Below, piece by piece: positions 7,478 to 16,238 of a DNA stretch of 26,520 nucleotides (within the stretch, counting starts at the first letter, position 1; each line of letters starts with the position of its first letter). Below the pieces are notes generated by a model. That model made no database searches. It saw only the letters and a program-made list of their open reading frames with translations, and was not told the origin of the DNA. This DNA is from Candidatus Muiribacterium halophilum (lineage in GTDB: Bacteria > Muiribacteriota > Muiribacteriia > Muiribacteriales > Muiribacteriaceae): NCBI GenBank assembly GCA_023228995.1, contig JALOAD010000045.1, forward strand, positions 1 to 26,520. The letters are read 5' to 3'. The position numbers were made by a program, and so were the translations under genes.

Positions 7478-8722
7478 ATGATATATATTAGCAAAATGAG
7501 GAATTTCCTTTATCGTTTTACATATATAACAATATATGTTTTTATTTTTATTTTTTTTTATAAATCACAAAATTTATTTTCAAATTATTATTTGAAATAT
7601 TTTAAGAATTTTAGATTTATAGTAGAACTATTACCATATTTTCTTTTGGGTGCTGGAATATTTATAGCAGGACATTTTAATAAAAATAAAGTAGTATTTC
7701 TCAATATAATATTTGCATATATTTTTTTTATTCTTCAAAATAAAAACATCGGATACTTCCAATTGTTTATAATAAATATATTTTTAATACTAAATCTAAC
7801 TTGGCTTTTTTTGACAAAAGAAAAAGGAATAATGACATTATTTGGAGTATTTAAAATAGTTTTTATATCAGGTCAAATATATTTACTTCAAACATATTTT
7901 TTCAAAAATGCAAATTTTTTACATAACAAAGTAAATAATTTAAAAATGTTTAACATAAATCAGACATCACATAAATACATAATAGCAATAATAACTTTTA
8001 CACTTATAAATTTATTAATAATCTATATAAAAGATAAAAAGAAAGAAAAATATCTATTAAACTCATTTTTATTATCACAAATACTCGTATCAAGTTGTTT
8101 TATAACAATATTAAATACAAATCCAACATTACAATTTAGAACATTTCTCTTTTCAATAACATTTATAATACATTCAATAATATTAATCGCTTCATTATAC
8201 TTTTCAACATGGGATAAAGTATTTACAGATGAACTTACTGGATTGTTAAATAGAAGAGCATTAGATGAAACACTTCATAAACTCGGTAAAACATATTCAA
8301 TAACAATGATGGATATTGATCATTTTAAAAACTTCAACGACACTTATGGACATCAAGCTGGAGATGATGTATTAAGACATACAGCAAATATTTTAGGAAA
8401 AAACAGCTTTGGTAAATGTTATAGATATGGTGGAGAGGAATTTGCTGTAATAACAACAGGTAAAACCTATGAAACTATTGAAGAAAAAGCAGATAATTTT
8501 AGAAAATCACTTGAAAAAACTCCATTTATTTTAAAAAGAGCTAAAAAGCCTACACAAATAGGTAAAAAAGCTTGTGTAACAGTAAGTCTTGGAATTGCAA
8601 GCTCAACTCAATTTCGTACAAATCCTTTAGAAGTAATTCAATCAGCTGACATGGCTTTATATAGAGCTAAAAAGAATGGAAGAAACAGGCTTGAAATAGA
8701 AAAAAGAGCAAAAAAAAGATAA
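7478..8722 (+). CDS. Membrane-anchored diguanylate cyclase (GGDEF)
   Basis: The N-terminal 240 residues contain about eight hydrophobic helices, an integral membrane sensor of unknown ligand. The C-terminal GGDEF domain begins with DELTGLLNRRAL near residue 250, continues with MMDIDHFKNFNDTYGHQAGDDVL, and carries the active-site signature GGEEF at 318-322. The domain ends with VSLGIA and ADMALYRAKKNGRNR. It should convert two GTP to cyclic di-GMP at the inner membrane. The usual product-inhibition RxxD site upstream of the signature is absent (NSFG at that place), so it may lack I-site feedback. The start is uncertain, since no strong ribosome binding site precedes either the ATG at 7478 or that at 7496. 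It is divergent from kdsA. Confidence 0.9.
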   Translation: MIYISKMRNFLYRFTYITIYVFIFIFFYKSQNLFSNYYLKYFKNFRFIVELLPYFLLGAGIFIAGHFNKNKVVFLNIIFAYIFFILQNKNIGYFQLFIINIFLILNLTWLFLTKEKGIMTLFGVFKIVFISGQIYLLQTYFFKNANFLHNKVNNLKMFNINQTSHKYIIAIITFTLINLLIIYIKDKKKEKYLLNSFLLSQILVSSCFITILNTNPTLQFRTFLFSITFIIHSIILIASLYFSTWDKVFTDELTGLLNRRALDETLHKLGKTYSITMMDIDHFKNFNDTYGHQAGDDVLRHTANILGKNSFGKCYRYGGEEFAVITTGKTYETIEEKADNFRKSLEKTPFILKRAKKPTQIGKKACVTVSLGIASSTQFRTNPLEVIQSADMALYRAKKNGRNRLEIEKRAKKR

Positions 8723-8795
8723 CATAGTTTGAGATACTGTTGAAAAACTTTCTATTATCAAAGCTATTTATCGGAGTCTTTCTTTTGAATTTTCC

Positions 8796-8824
8796 TTGCA
8801 TAAAGGGAAAAAACATGGTATAAT
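8796..8824 (+). promoter_or_regulatory. Promoter of the AAA/DUF4143 gene
   Basis: A -35 TTGCAT (8796-8801) and a perfect extended -10 TGGTATAAT (TATAAT at 8819-8824) are separated by 17 bases, about 44 bases before the start codon. An imperfect inverted repeat (TTTTCCTT ... AAAGGGAAAA) straddles the -35, and a perfect one overlaps the -10 edge. Confidence 0.75.
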
Positions 8825-8844
8825 TTCCTTTATAGAAGGAAATT
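8822..8844. promoter_or_regulatory. Palindrome at the transcription start, possible operator
   Basis: Perfect 9-base arms AATTTCCTT and AAGGAAATT are separated by TATAG, directly overlapping the end of the -10 box. The half-site TTCCTT recurs in the imperfect repeat around the -35 box. This is the usual place for a repressor operator; a 5'-UTR hairpin is the alternative. Confidence 0.5.
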
Positions 8845-8867
8845 TATTGAACATTTAAGGATAATAT

Positions 8868-10109
8868 ATGAAAAATACCTTAAAAAAAATCATTTCAGAA
8901 TTTCATGAAAGAGAGATTGTTTACATAGAAAGGAATATTTCTATGAATTTTCCTGATAATAAAATAATTACAATTATCGGTCCTAGAAGATCAGGAAAAA
9001 CTTATTCTATGTTTCAGATTATGGACTTCTTTGCTTCTGGAGAATATCAAAAATCTCAATTTCTATATCTGAATTTTGAAGATGAAAGACTTTTTAAGAG
9101 TGAATTTGATTATGATCTTATATTTCAAGCTTATTATGAAGTATTTCCTGATAATATCAACAAAAAAATAATTATTTTTTTTGATGAAATACAACTTGTT
9201 CCACATTGGGAAAAATTCATAAGGCGAGTTTATGATTCTATATCTAATAAAATTTTTATTACGGGTTCTAATTCAAATATGCTTTCTTCTGATATTGCTA
9301 CTTCTCTTAGAGGTAGAAATTTCAATATAGAGATTTTTCCGCTTTCCTTTACTGAATTACTAAAATTCAAAAATATTAATCCATCTTTATCAACTAATAA
9401 AAATATTGCTAGAATAAATTTAGCTTTTGAAGAATACCTTATATATGGCGGTTATCCTGAAATTGTTAATTATGAAGAATTTTCAAAAATTGAAGTTCTT
9501 CAAAATTATTTTAATGTTATGATATATCGTGATATAAGCGAAAGATTTAATATCATACATACCGAGATATTAAAATTCATTCTAAAAAAACTTATTTCTT
9601 CTGTTTCATCCAAATTTTCTGTTAATAAACTTTATAACGATATAAAAAGTTCTGGTGGAAAAATTTCCAAAGATACTTTATATTCTTTAATAAATGATAT
9701 TTCAGATATTTTTCTCATTAAAGAAGTTGAAAGATTCTCGACTTCTCTTTCTCAAAGAAAAAGTCATAATAGCAAATTTTACTTTTATGATAACGGTATT
9801 TTATCTGCAATAAATTATAATCTTTCTAAAGACTATGGAAAACTTCTTGAAAATCTTGTTGCAGTTGAGCTATTAAGAAGGCAATATGAAATTTTTTACT
9901 CAGCAAAAGATTCAGAATGTGATTTTATTGCATTAAAAAGAAACAGTAGATTAGCTATTCAAGTTTGCCATACAATTACAGAAGAAAATATAAATCGAGA
10001 AATATCTGGTTTTAAAAACTTGAAATTTGATAAAAACATTCTTATATATCAAAATTCAGAAATTACATTACCTCCGGAAGCAATTAACATAATAGATTTT
10101 TTAATCTAG
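8868..10109 (+). CDS. AAA ATPase with C-terminal DUF4143 domain
   Basis: This 413-residue protein has the AAA_14 plus DUF4143 architecture. The P-loop GPRRSGKT is at residues 38-45 and the Walker B is IIIFFDEIQL. Next come a sensor-like TGSNSNMLSSDIATSLRGR and the EIFPLSFTELL segment that is diagnostic of the family. The C-terminal part contains YGGYPEIV, YRDISERF and a nuclease-like fold ending with FYSAKDSECDFIALKR. Many such proteins are scattered as single transferable genes and their role is not settled; links with defence or toxin-like functions have been proposed. It stands alone with its own promoter and palindromes, and the ribosome binding site is AAGGA. Confidence 0.9.
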   Translation: MKNTLKKIISEFHEREIVYIERNISMNFPDNKIITIIGPRRSGKTYSMFQIMDFFASGEYQKSQFLYLNFEDERLFKSEFDYDLIFQAYYEVFPDNINKKIIIFFDEIQLVPHWEKFIRRVYDSISNKIFITGSNSNMLSSDIATSLRGRNFNIEIFPLSFTELLKFKNINPSLSTNKNIARINLAFEEYLIYGGYPEIVNYEEFSKIEVLQNYFNVMIYRDISERFNIIHTEILKFILKKLISSVSSKFSVNKLYNDIKSSGGKISKDTLYSLINDISDIFLIKEVERFSTSLSQRKSHNSKFYFYDNGILSAINYNLSKDYGKLLENLVAVELLRRQYEIFYSAKDSECDFIALKRNSRLAIQVCHTITEENINREISGFKNLKFDKNILIYQNSEITLPPEAINIIDFLI

Positions 10110-10187
10110 TTAAAAAAATTGAAACTATAGCATTATACTTCTTAGCTTGATTTAGGTTTAAAGGTTTATTCTTTTATTGAAATATGA

Positions 10188-10193
10188 TATAAT
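10188..10193 (+). promoter_or_regulatory. Possible -10 box for the SprA-like gene
   Basis: A consensus TATAAT lies about 48 bases before the start codon at 10241. The hexamer 17 bases upstream, TTTATT, is a poor -35, so this is tentative. Confidence 0.35.
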
Positions 10194-10240
10194 ATAATAA
10201 CAGTATTCAATTAAATGCATGATTTTGCAGGAGGTAATAT

Positions 10241-10846
10241 ATGCTTACTCAACCTGTAAAAAACTTATACTTAGATAATTATTCTTCAAATACAACAATT
10301 GATAATAACTATAATTCAATTAATAAAAACTCTGATTTAGACAATAAAATTTCAAAAAATTCTCCTTATGACAATCTAAATAAAGAATTTGAAGATAGTG
10401 TAGAAATTTCTGATGAAGGTAAAAAATCCTATGAAAATCTCAGTGAAGAAGAACAAAAACAGGTAGAAAAACTCAAACAAATTGACAGAGAAGTTAAAGC
10501 ACATGAACAAGCTCATCTTTCAGCTGCTGGAGGAATCGCAGTATCAGGTGCTGAATTTTCTTATCAAACTGGACCAGACGGTCAAAAATACGCAGTTGGT
10601 GGCGAAGTTAATATTGATACATCAAAAGGAAAATCACCACAAGAAACAATAAGAAAAGCTGAACAAATCAGAAGTGCAGCAATGGCTCCAGCAAAACCGT
10701 CTTCAACTGATTTTAAAGTTGCAGCACAGGCAAATCAAATGTTACAACAAGCAAAACTTGAGCTTGCAAAAGAAGATAATTCCTACAAAAAAACCGAAGA
10801 TTTTTATAAATCATCTGATTTAAATAATGTAGATTTTATAGTATAA
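10241..10846 (+). CDS. SprA-related (CJM1_0395-type) putative zinc metalloprotease
   Basis: The N-terminal 60 residues are low-complexity, rich in Asn and Ser. The conserved domain follows. It begins with LKQIDREVKAHEQAH, where HEQAH (88-92) fits the HExxH zinc protease signature. It continues with GPDGQKYAVGGEVNIDTS, ETIRKAEQIRSAAMAPAKPS and KVAAQANQMLQQAKLEL, matching the SprA-related family. There is no signal peptide. Members are often called putative metalloproteases; substrate and role are unknown. The start has a good AGGAGG site 6 bases upstream. Its end is 21 bases from the end of the convergent gene, with no clear hairpin between them. Confidence 0.85.
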   Translation: MLTQPVKNLYLDNYSSNTTIDNNYNSINKNSDLDNKISKNSPYDNLNKEFEDSVEISDEGKKSYENLSEEEQKQVEKLKQIDREVKAHEQAHLSAAGGIAVSGAEFSYQTGPDGQKYAVGGEVNIDTSKGKSPQETIRKAEQIRSAAMAPAKPSSTDFKVAAQANQMLQQAKLELAKEDNSYKKTEDFYKSSDLNNVDFIV

Positions 10847-10867
10847 AAACCTTTTATTTTTTTCATT

Positions 10868-11728
10868 TTAGCAATTTTTTAAATCAGAATCTATATTTTT
10901 ATTATCAGATGTTTCAATAACTTTTTTATATAATATTATTTGAAATATTGATGTTATAGGGAATGTTAAAAAATCTGAAAAATTAAATGTTATTAATCCT
11001 AATATAATACATAAAAACAAAATTATATAATGATAATAAAAAATAACAAAGATTTTTTTCAAAAAAATAAAAAATGCTGATTTTATACTTGAAAAAAATG
11101 ATTTATTTTTCTCAAAAAGTTCTATTATTGAAAAACTAAGTATAATCTCAAAACCAAAAATAAATACAAAAATATAAACTAATATAGAAAAAACAGATTG
11201 TATAGATAAAAATTGACTATAATTTTCTATTAATGCAAGTGCAAATTTATACATTTCAATATATGTATTGTAATTGAATATTGAAAGTTCAGGTCTTAAA
11301 TGAATAAAGAAAATTAATGGAAAAACAAACATTAAAATAAAAAAGAAACCCTGTAAAAGCAAAATTCTTATTAAGTATTTCTTCTGAGACTTAAAATCAA
11401 TCAACTTTATTTTTTCGTTATTCTCATTTCTTATAACTGCTAAGTAATAAACATATACCATTAGAATATTAATTAAATTGAAAATTATAAAACCTGAAAA
11501 AGATAATAAATATTTTAGATTTAAACTAAATTTCAGCAGAAATGTATTTATAATAAATTTTAAAAATATATCACTGCTAATAAACCAATCTAAAATTATT
11601 GCTATAAGATTTATTCCAAGAAGAATTTTCCAGTTTTTTAATACAATATTCCATGCAAGAGAAACCATTTTGAAAAATTTTAATTTTTTATATCTTTCCT
11701 TCCATTCAATGTTTTCTGTTAATTCCAT
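10868..11728 (-). CDS. Polytopic membrane protein, unknown function
   Basis: This 286-residue protein has about six hydrophobic helices, beginning near residue 33 (ILLGINLIAIILDWFI) and ending near 265. A charged N-terminus (MELTENIEWKERYKKLKFFK) should be cytoplasmic. The pattern MVSLAWNIVLKNWKILLGINL resembles the opening of membrane proteins with a glycerophosphodiester-phosphodiesterase-type membrane domain or YihY-like families, but no defining motif is visible. An AAGGAG ribosome binding site lies 7 bases from the start. It follows the C11 lipoprotein gene by 51 bases on the same strand and may be co-transcribed with it. Confidence 0.65.
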   Translation of the reverse strand: MELTENIEWKERYKKLKFFKMVSLAWNIVLKNWKILLGINLIAIILDWFISSDIFLKFIINTFLLKFSLNLKYLLSFSGFIIFNLINILMVYVYYLAVIRNENNEKIKLIDFKSQKKYLIRILLLQGFFFILMFVFPLIFFIHLRPELSIFNYNTYIEMYKFALALIENYSQFLSIQSVFSILVYIFVFIFGFEIILSFSIIELFEKNKSFFSSIKSAFFIFLKKIFVIFYYHYIILFLCIILGLITFNFSDFLTFPITSIFQIILYKKVIETSDNKNIDSDLKNC

Positions 11729-11779
11729 TGTAAATCTCCTTGATTTTTTAAAAATATTTATGAACTATACATAGGTCAA

Positions 11780-14077
11780 TCAATAATTTTCAAATAATGT
11801 AGCCCAACCTGTGTCTTTATTGAATTTTGGTTCTAAATCTGGGTGAGTATAATAATGATGATAAGTATAATTCCAGTTACGAGTATTTTTAAAATATGGC
11901 CATAATATACTTATTCCTGAATCTTCATAATCTGCAGATAAATCCGCTGTGATTTTTTTATAAGGTATAATATTTCGTTCATAATTTAATAAATTAATTG
12001 CAGTGTTTTTTAAATCAATATTATCTATACTGCTGTTTTTGAAAAATTCCATTGTTTTGAAAAAATCTATTTGAGCATAAATTGTTTTACTTTCAAAAAG
12101 ACTTGGATTGTTTATTCCATTTATTGTAGATAAATCAAATCCTGAATTTGAAAGATAATAAATAAAATTATCAACATAACACATAAAATCTTCATCCATA
12201 GCCAAAGGATTTATTAAAGAAAATGTACCACTCAATCCTTTATTTAAATACCATTTATGACTTCCATCAATTATATATTTTCCAAGTTGTTTTCCATCAG
12301 AATTAATATTATTTTTTAAATCACTAAATGAATAAAAACTATCCATTCCATAAGATGCAAATTTACTTGCTACAATATAATTTGTATAATCTTTAAGCTC
12401 ATAAGCTAACTCTATTGTACTCATTAAACAAGAACTAAAAACAGTTAAATCAAGTTTTTTACCAAGTATATTTTTAATTTCATTAAATGCATAATTTAAT
12501 TCTGTATATGTTAAAAAATCATCATAAGTAGTTGCAAATCCTATTACTTTTTTTGGTGCAAAATGAGATGAATTCCAAGATATACTTCCCCCTCCATGCC
12601 CATATATTATTAAAGCATATTTTTTGGCTGGAAAGTTTGTTTTACAATAATTTACATATTCTACTAAATTTGATGGATCACCTACATTCAAACTTATATT
12701 TTTTCTTAATTTTCTTAAATTATTTTTTTCAATATAAACAGTGAAATTTGTTTCAAAATAATCATCTCCTGCTTGCAATCCTGATATTAATTTTTGTTTT
12801 GATGGTTCCATTTGATATATAATATTTAAGTTTTCATCAGAACCAATTTCTACAAACTTTAATAACTCATCTCTTATTATTTGTTCTGTAATATCTTTCA
12901 ATTCAGTATCATCTGCACAAGCATAATACATTATTGTCCATTCTTTTTCACTCAAAGGTAAACTAAATGAATCTTGATCTATATAAAAATCTGTTAACTC
13001 ATAATAATCTACTTTTGAATTTTTGGAATTAAAAAGTTCATATTTAACTTCACCAATGTTTTTTGCATAATAAGAAATAGAATAGCTTCCATCATTATAT
13101 TTTGTTAAAAATTTAACGCAATTTTCATAATTACCAGCATTAACAACAACTGTTTCAAAACCGATAAAAATTTTGTTAAATTGAAATATATTTGGATCTT
13201 TTTTAAATCTTATATTTTGTGAAATTTTATCTCCAAACTTTATATTATTGTAAAAACTTGACATACTTATAGGTGTTTCAGTTATTAAAGTATTTATAAT
13301 GTTACTTTCAAGCATTATATAACCAATTATATTGCCATTGTTATCAAAACACATATAATTTGAATCAGGAGTATTTGGTGAATATAATGATAAAGTAAAT
13401 AAGCCATTATTTAGCTTATCCTCAAGCTCTCCACTAAAATAAAGTTCTTTAATTTGATTATCTATTGTTTTTTGTTGCCTAAAGTTTGATTCTTTAAAAA
13501 CTCTATCTTTTCCAGAATATTCCCAGTAATTATCTGGAGAAAGTGATTTATATTGAATAAAATAACCATCATCCCATAGATTATAATATAAATTCTGCAT
13601 ATTTTCATAATAATCAGAAATTACATTATTACTATTTATAATCCAACTATCATTATTTTTTTGAATTTGTATATTTAAAAAAATATTTTTTTCAGATATC
13701 ACTTGAATATCAAGTTCTTTATACATATTTGAATTTGTATTACTAACAACCAATTTTTTGTTTCCATTTGCTATTAGTTCAGGAATCAAAAGTGAAAAAT
13801 AACCATTTGAATCTGTTTTTGTTGAAATATAAGTACCTTTTAATGTAACAACTATGCCAGCTGAACTTGCTTTATTTTGCATTGTTGTAAAAGGAGAATG
13901 ATTTATATTTTTCATTGGAGCACCAAAAGAAGCATCTAATTGTTCAATATAACCTGATACCATTGCAGTAGCTATAGTTTCACTTGTTATATGTTCAATT
14001 GGATCAAAACCACCACCGCATCCAACAAGAAAAAGCATTGAAATTATAAATAAACCGATTGTCTTATAAAAATGCAT
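11780..14077 (-). CDS. Clostripain-family (C11) cysteine peptidase lipoprotein
   Basis: This 765-residue protein starts with a lipoprotein signal and lipobox LVGC (Cys20), so it should be anchored to a membrane and face outward. Residues about 73-125 look like a carboxypeptidase-regulatory/CnaB-like beta domain (IVVTLKGTYISTKTDSNGYFSLLIPEL). A middle region of unknown fold follows. The C11 peptidase domain runs from about 378 with EWTIMYYACADDTEL. It carries the catalytic His494 in ALIIYGHGGGSISW and the catalytic Cys550 in LTVFSSCLMSTIELAYEL, both expected for clostripain-type peptidases, which cleave after basic residues. A strong GGAGG site is 4 bases before the ATG. It follows the Hpt gene by 80 bases; whether it acts on the nearby lasso peptide is unknown. 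Confidence 0.88.
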   Translation of the reverse strand: MHFYKTIGLFIISMLFLVGCGGGFDPIEHITSETIATAMVSGYIEQLDASFGAPMKNINHSPFTTMQNKASSAGIVVTLKGTYISTKTDSNGYFSLLIPELIANGNKKLVVSNTNSNMYKELDIQVISEKNIFLNIQIQKNNDSWIINSNNVISDYYENMQNLYYNLWDDGYFIQYKSLSPDNYWEYSGKDRVFKESNFRQQKTIDNQIKELYFSGELEDKLNNGLFTLSLYSPNTPDSNYMCFDNNGNIIGYIMLESNIINTLITETPISMSSFYNNIKFGDKISQNIRFKKDPNIFQFNKIFIGFETVVVNAGNYENCVKFLTKYNDGSYSISYYAKNIGEVKYELFNSKNSKVDYYELTDFYIDQDSFSLPLSEKEWTIMYYACADDTELKDITEQIIRDELLKFVEIGSDENLNIIYQMEPSKQKLISGLQAGDDYFETNFTVYIEKNNLRKLRKNISLNVGDPSNLVEYVNYCKTNFPAKKYALIIYGHGGGSISWNSSHFAPKKVIGFATTYDDFLTYTELNYAFNEIKNILGKKLDLTVFSSCLMSTIELAYELKDYTNYIVASKFASYGMDSFYSFSDLKNNINSDGKQLGKYIIDGSHKWYLNKGLSGTFSLINPLAMDEDFMCYVDNFIYYLSNSGFDLSTINGINNPSLFESKTIYAQIDFFKTMEFFKNSSIDNIDLKNTAINLLNYERNIIPYKKITADLSADYEDSGISILWPYFKNTRNWNYTYHHYYTHPDLEPKFNKDTGWATLFENY

Positions 14078-14157
14078 GGTTCCTCCAACATATAAAACAT
14101 GGTTTAAATTATATATTAAAAGTATTTATATTTCAACTTTTTAGTGTTTATTTGAAT

Positions 14158-14460
14158 TTAGTCTATTTTGATGTATTTTACATTGATATTTTTAAAATAA
14201 TAATCAAGTTCGGAAGCTATTTTTTTAATTGTATTAATATCTTTTAATATTGCAGATTGTCTAAGGTTTTTACCACATTTAGATACAAATTCAAAGCCAT
14301 AAGATGTTCCAGTTCCTTGAAAATTATGACCAATTTTTCTTAATTCGTCAAAATTCTTTTCTTTTATAAATTCATTAATCTTTTTAATATCATCATATTT
14401 ATTTTGTAAATATTTAGGTATAAATTCCTCAAGATCAATATCAACTAAAATTTCAATCAT
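14158..14460 (-). CDS. Single-domain Hpt phosphotransfer protein
   Basis: This 100-residue protein matches the small Hpt family whose members start with a D(L)xxxIPxYLxNRxxDI segment; here it is DIDLEEFIPKYLQNKYDDI. The presumed phosphoacceptor is His45 in KIGHNFQGTGTSYGFEFV, equivalent to HxLKGxGxxxGF. The Lys usually found three residues after the His is Gln here, which may alter phosphotransfer. Such proteins relay phosphate between hybrid kinases and response regulators in the cytoplasm; no partner is in the window. The AAGGA site and the 27-base gap from the upstream membrane protein suggest it is the last gene of the lasso transcript or is read through from it. Confidence 0.75.
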   Translation of the reverse strand: MIEILVDIDLEEFIPKYLQNKYDDIKKINEFIKEKNFDELRKIGHNFQGTGTSYGFEFVSKCGKNLRQSAILKDINTIKKIASELDYYFKNINVKYIKID

Positions 14461-14487
14461 ATAAATTCCTTAATGAGCATTTAATAA

Positions 14488-15450
14488 TTATATATTATAT
14501 ATGTTAAATTTAAAAAATACAACAATTAAGGAGAAGACATAAACATATATATTGTTTATTAATCGGTATAATTTAAAATTAATATTAAATAGTTTTAAAA
14601 TTATTATCCTTGTTATTAAATCTACAATTACTATAAAAAACGCTGATTTAGAAATATTAAAAAGATTTATTAAAAATAATATTATAGGAATTATAAATAA
14701 TGGATTTTTTGAATAAGTTTTTAAATCAATATAAATGTAATAACATGTATATATATATACAATTACTAATATTATTATATTAAACCAATTTATAATACAA
14801 ACTTTATCAAAAAACACTAATAAAAAAATGAAAAATGCGATAATATCAACTATAAAATCTTTTATTCTTCCTTTAAACATCCATAAATTTGATAATATTA
14901 GAAATTGCCACATAAGCATAAAATCATGAGGCGAATATTTTGTAATAAATGTTGTATAATGAAAAATTCCTGTTATTAGAAAGAATGTATATACAATTAT
15001 TGTGTGTAAAAAAGAACTTAATAAAGATTTTTTAAAGTAAAAATATAATACAAGAAAAATTCCAGGTATTATTGTGAAAGCCTCGAGTTTTATTAAAATA
15101 TTCATTTTTGAATAAAATAATAGTGAAAAATATGCTATAAAAAAATCCTTTATATTATTTATTTCAAGATAATTCATTCCTTTACTTGAAAATGGTATAA
15201 AAAATCCTAAAATAAATGGTATTAAAAAAAATAAAAGAAATATTTTTTTAAAAACTAACTCACTTATTATATTTCTATCTAAAAATAGTAATTTCATAAA
15301 AAAATAAACAATTAAATAATAAAGTATTGTATGATTTATAAATACAATATTTGGAATTTTTGATTTGATAAAAAAAAACTCTACAATACTTCTAATTAAT
15401 ATCATTGATAAAAATATAAAATCGAATTTTTTTAATATAAAATTTTGCAT
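14488..15450 (-). CDS. Polytopic membrane protein of the lasso cluster, unknown function
   Basis: I do not recognise this 320-residue protein. It is very hydrophobic, with about nine to eleven predicted membrane helices and few soluble loops; the longest polar stretch is around KYSPHDFMLMWQ. There are no Walker motifs, so it is not an ABC transporter. It starts inside the end of the nucleotidyltransferase gene (19-base overlap), with AGGAG upstream, so it is translated with the lasso genes. In a cluster without an ABC exporter, a role in export or self-protection is conceivable, but this is an inference from position. Similar membrane proteins with polysaccharide or lipid roles cannot be excluded. 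Confidence 0.6.
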   Translation of the reverse strand: MQNFILKKFDFIFLSMILIRSIVEFFFIKSKIPNIVFINHTILYYLIVYFFMKLLFLDRNIISELVFKKIFLLFFLIPFILGFFIPFSSKGMNYLEINNIKDFFIAYFSLLFYSKMNILIKLEAFTIIPGIFLVLYFYFKKSLLSSFLHTIIVYTFFLITGIFHYTTFITKYSPHDFMLMWQFLILSNLWMFKGRIKDFIVDIIAFFIFLLVFFDKVCIINWFNIIILVIVYIYTCYYIYIDLKTYSKNPLFIIPIILFLINLFNISKSAFFIVIVDLITRIIILKLFNINFKLYRLINNIYVYVFSLIVVFFKFNIYNI

Positions 15451-16238
15451 AAGGCAAAAACACTCCTAAAAGGTTTAAATAACAAATATAAAAAAACTTT
15501 ATTATCTTTAAATTTAAATAAAGCTATATCAGTTTTAAAAGGTATAAAAATATGTCTAAATATTATATTACATTTTTGTGAAAAAATAGTTCCACCTAAA
15601 AGTCTAATATATTGTTTGAATTTATATTTTATATTTAATTTATTTAAAATAGATTTATCAAAATTTCTTTTTAGTTTTTTATATAAAAATTTTCTTTTAT
15701 TATTATTTTTCAAAAAAGTATGCATATCTTTTTTATATTTATTGCGAATTTTATAATGTTTAAAATAATGATCTATAAAATACATAAATTCAAATTCTAT
15801 TATAAGAACTGGATATTTATTATTTTGCCATTTTATATATTCAATATTTTTAAAATAATCAGAAGTATTATTTCCAAATCTATCAATATGAAATGTATGT
15901 ATATCAATTTTAATATCTATTCCAGGCATTTTCTTTATTAATGAGAATTCTTGACCAAATATTATATATATTTTTTTGATAATATCTAATGAATATTCAG
16001 CAGTATAATGGTTTTTACTTAAAATATAAATAGCTTTTTTTATATCTTTTTTTTGTATAAATATATCAATATCACAACTTTTTCTTATAAATGGATTATT
16101 ATAAAGTCTTATTGATAATGGAAATCCTTTTGTGAAAAAAAAATTTAAATTATTATTAGATAATAGAGTATTTAATTCATTAAATACTTTGAATTGAATG
16201 TTTTGAAATAAAGTGTCATTATGCATAATATTATTCAT
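15432..16238 (-). CDS. Lasso-cluster nucleotidyltransferase (PF14907-type)
   Basis: The 268-residue protein carries the family signature at residues 37-60: KGFPLSIRLY, then R52 and the DID triad (D56, D58) that binds metal in the nucleotidyltransferase fold, followed by IFIQKKDIKKA. A later DIKIDIHTFHID segment fits the third acidic position. Members of this family occur beside HPr-kinase-like genes in lasso clusters; in pseudomycoidin the homologue works on the C-terminal Ser of the peptide. The predicted core here also ends in Ser. It overlaps the kinase gene by 8 bases (ATGAATAA), which indicates translational coupling. Exact donor and product are not deducible. Confidence 0.8.
   Translation of the reverse strand: MNNIMHNDTLFQNIQFKVFNELNTLLSNNNLNFFFTKGFPLSIRLYNNPFIRKSCDIDIFIQKKDIKKAIYILSKNHYTAEYSLDIIKKIYIIFGQEFSLIKKMPGIDIKIDIHTFHIDRFGNNTSDYFKNIEYIKWQNNKYPVLIIEFEFMYFIDHYFKHYKIRNKYKKDMHTFLKNNNKRKFLYKKLKRNFDKSILNKLNIKYKFKQYIRLLGGTIFSQKCNIIFRHIFIPFKTDIALFKFKDNKVFLYLLFKPFRSVFALCKILY

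Noticed and set aside
10847-10867. Bidirectional terminator between the convergent genes
   Set aside because: The 21-base gap is T-rich but has no inverted repeat.
15445-15941. Plus-strand ORFs of 103 and 73 aa within the nucleotidyltransferase gene
   Set aside because: They are antisense shadows of a low-GC gene, lack a ribosome binding site and show only hydrophobic low-complexity sequence.
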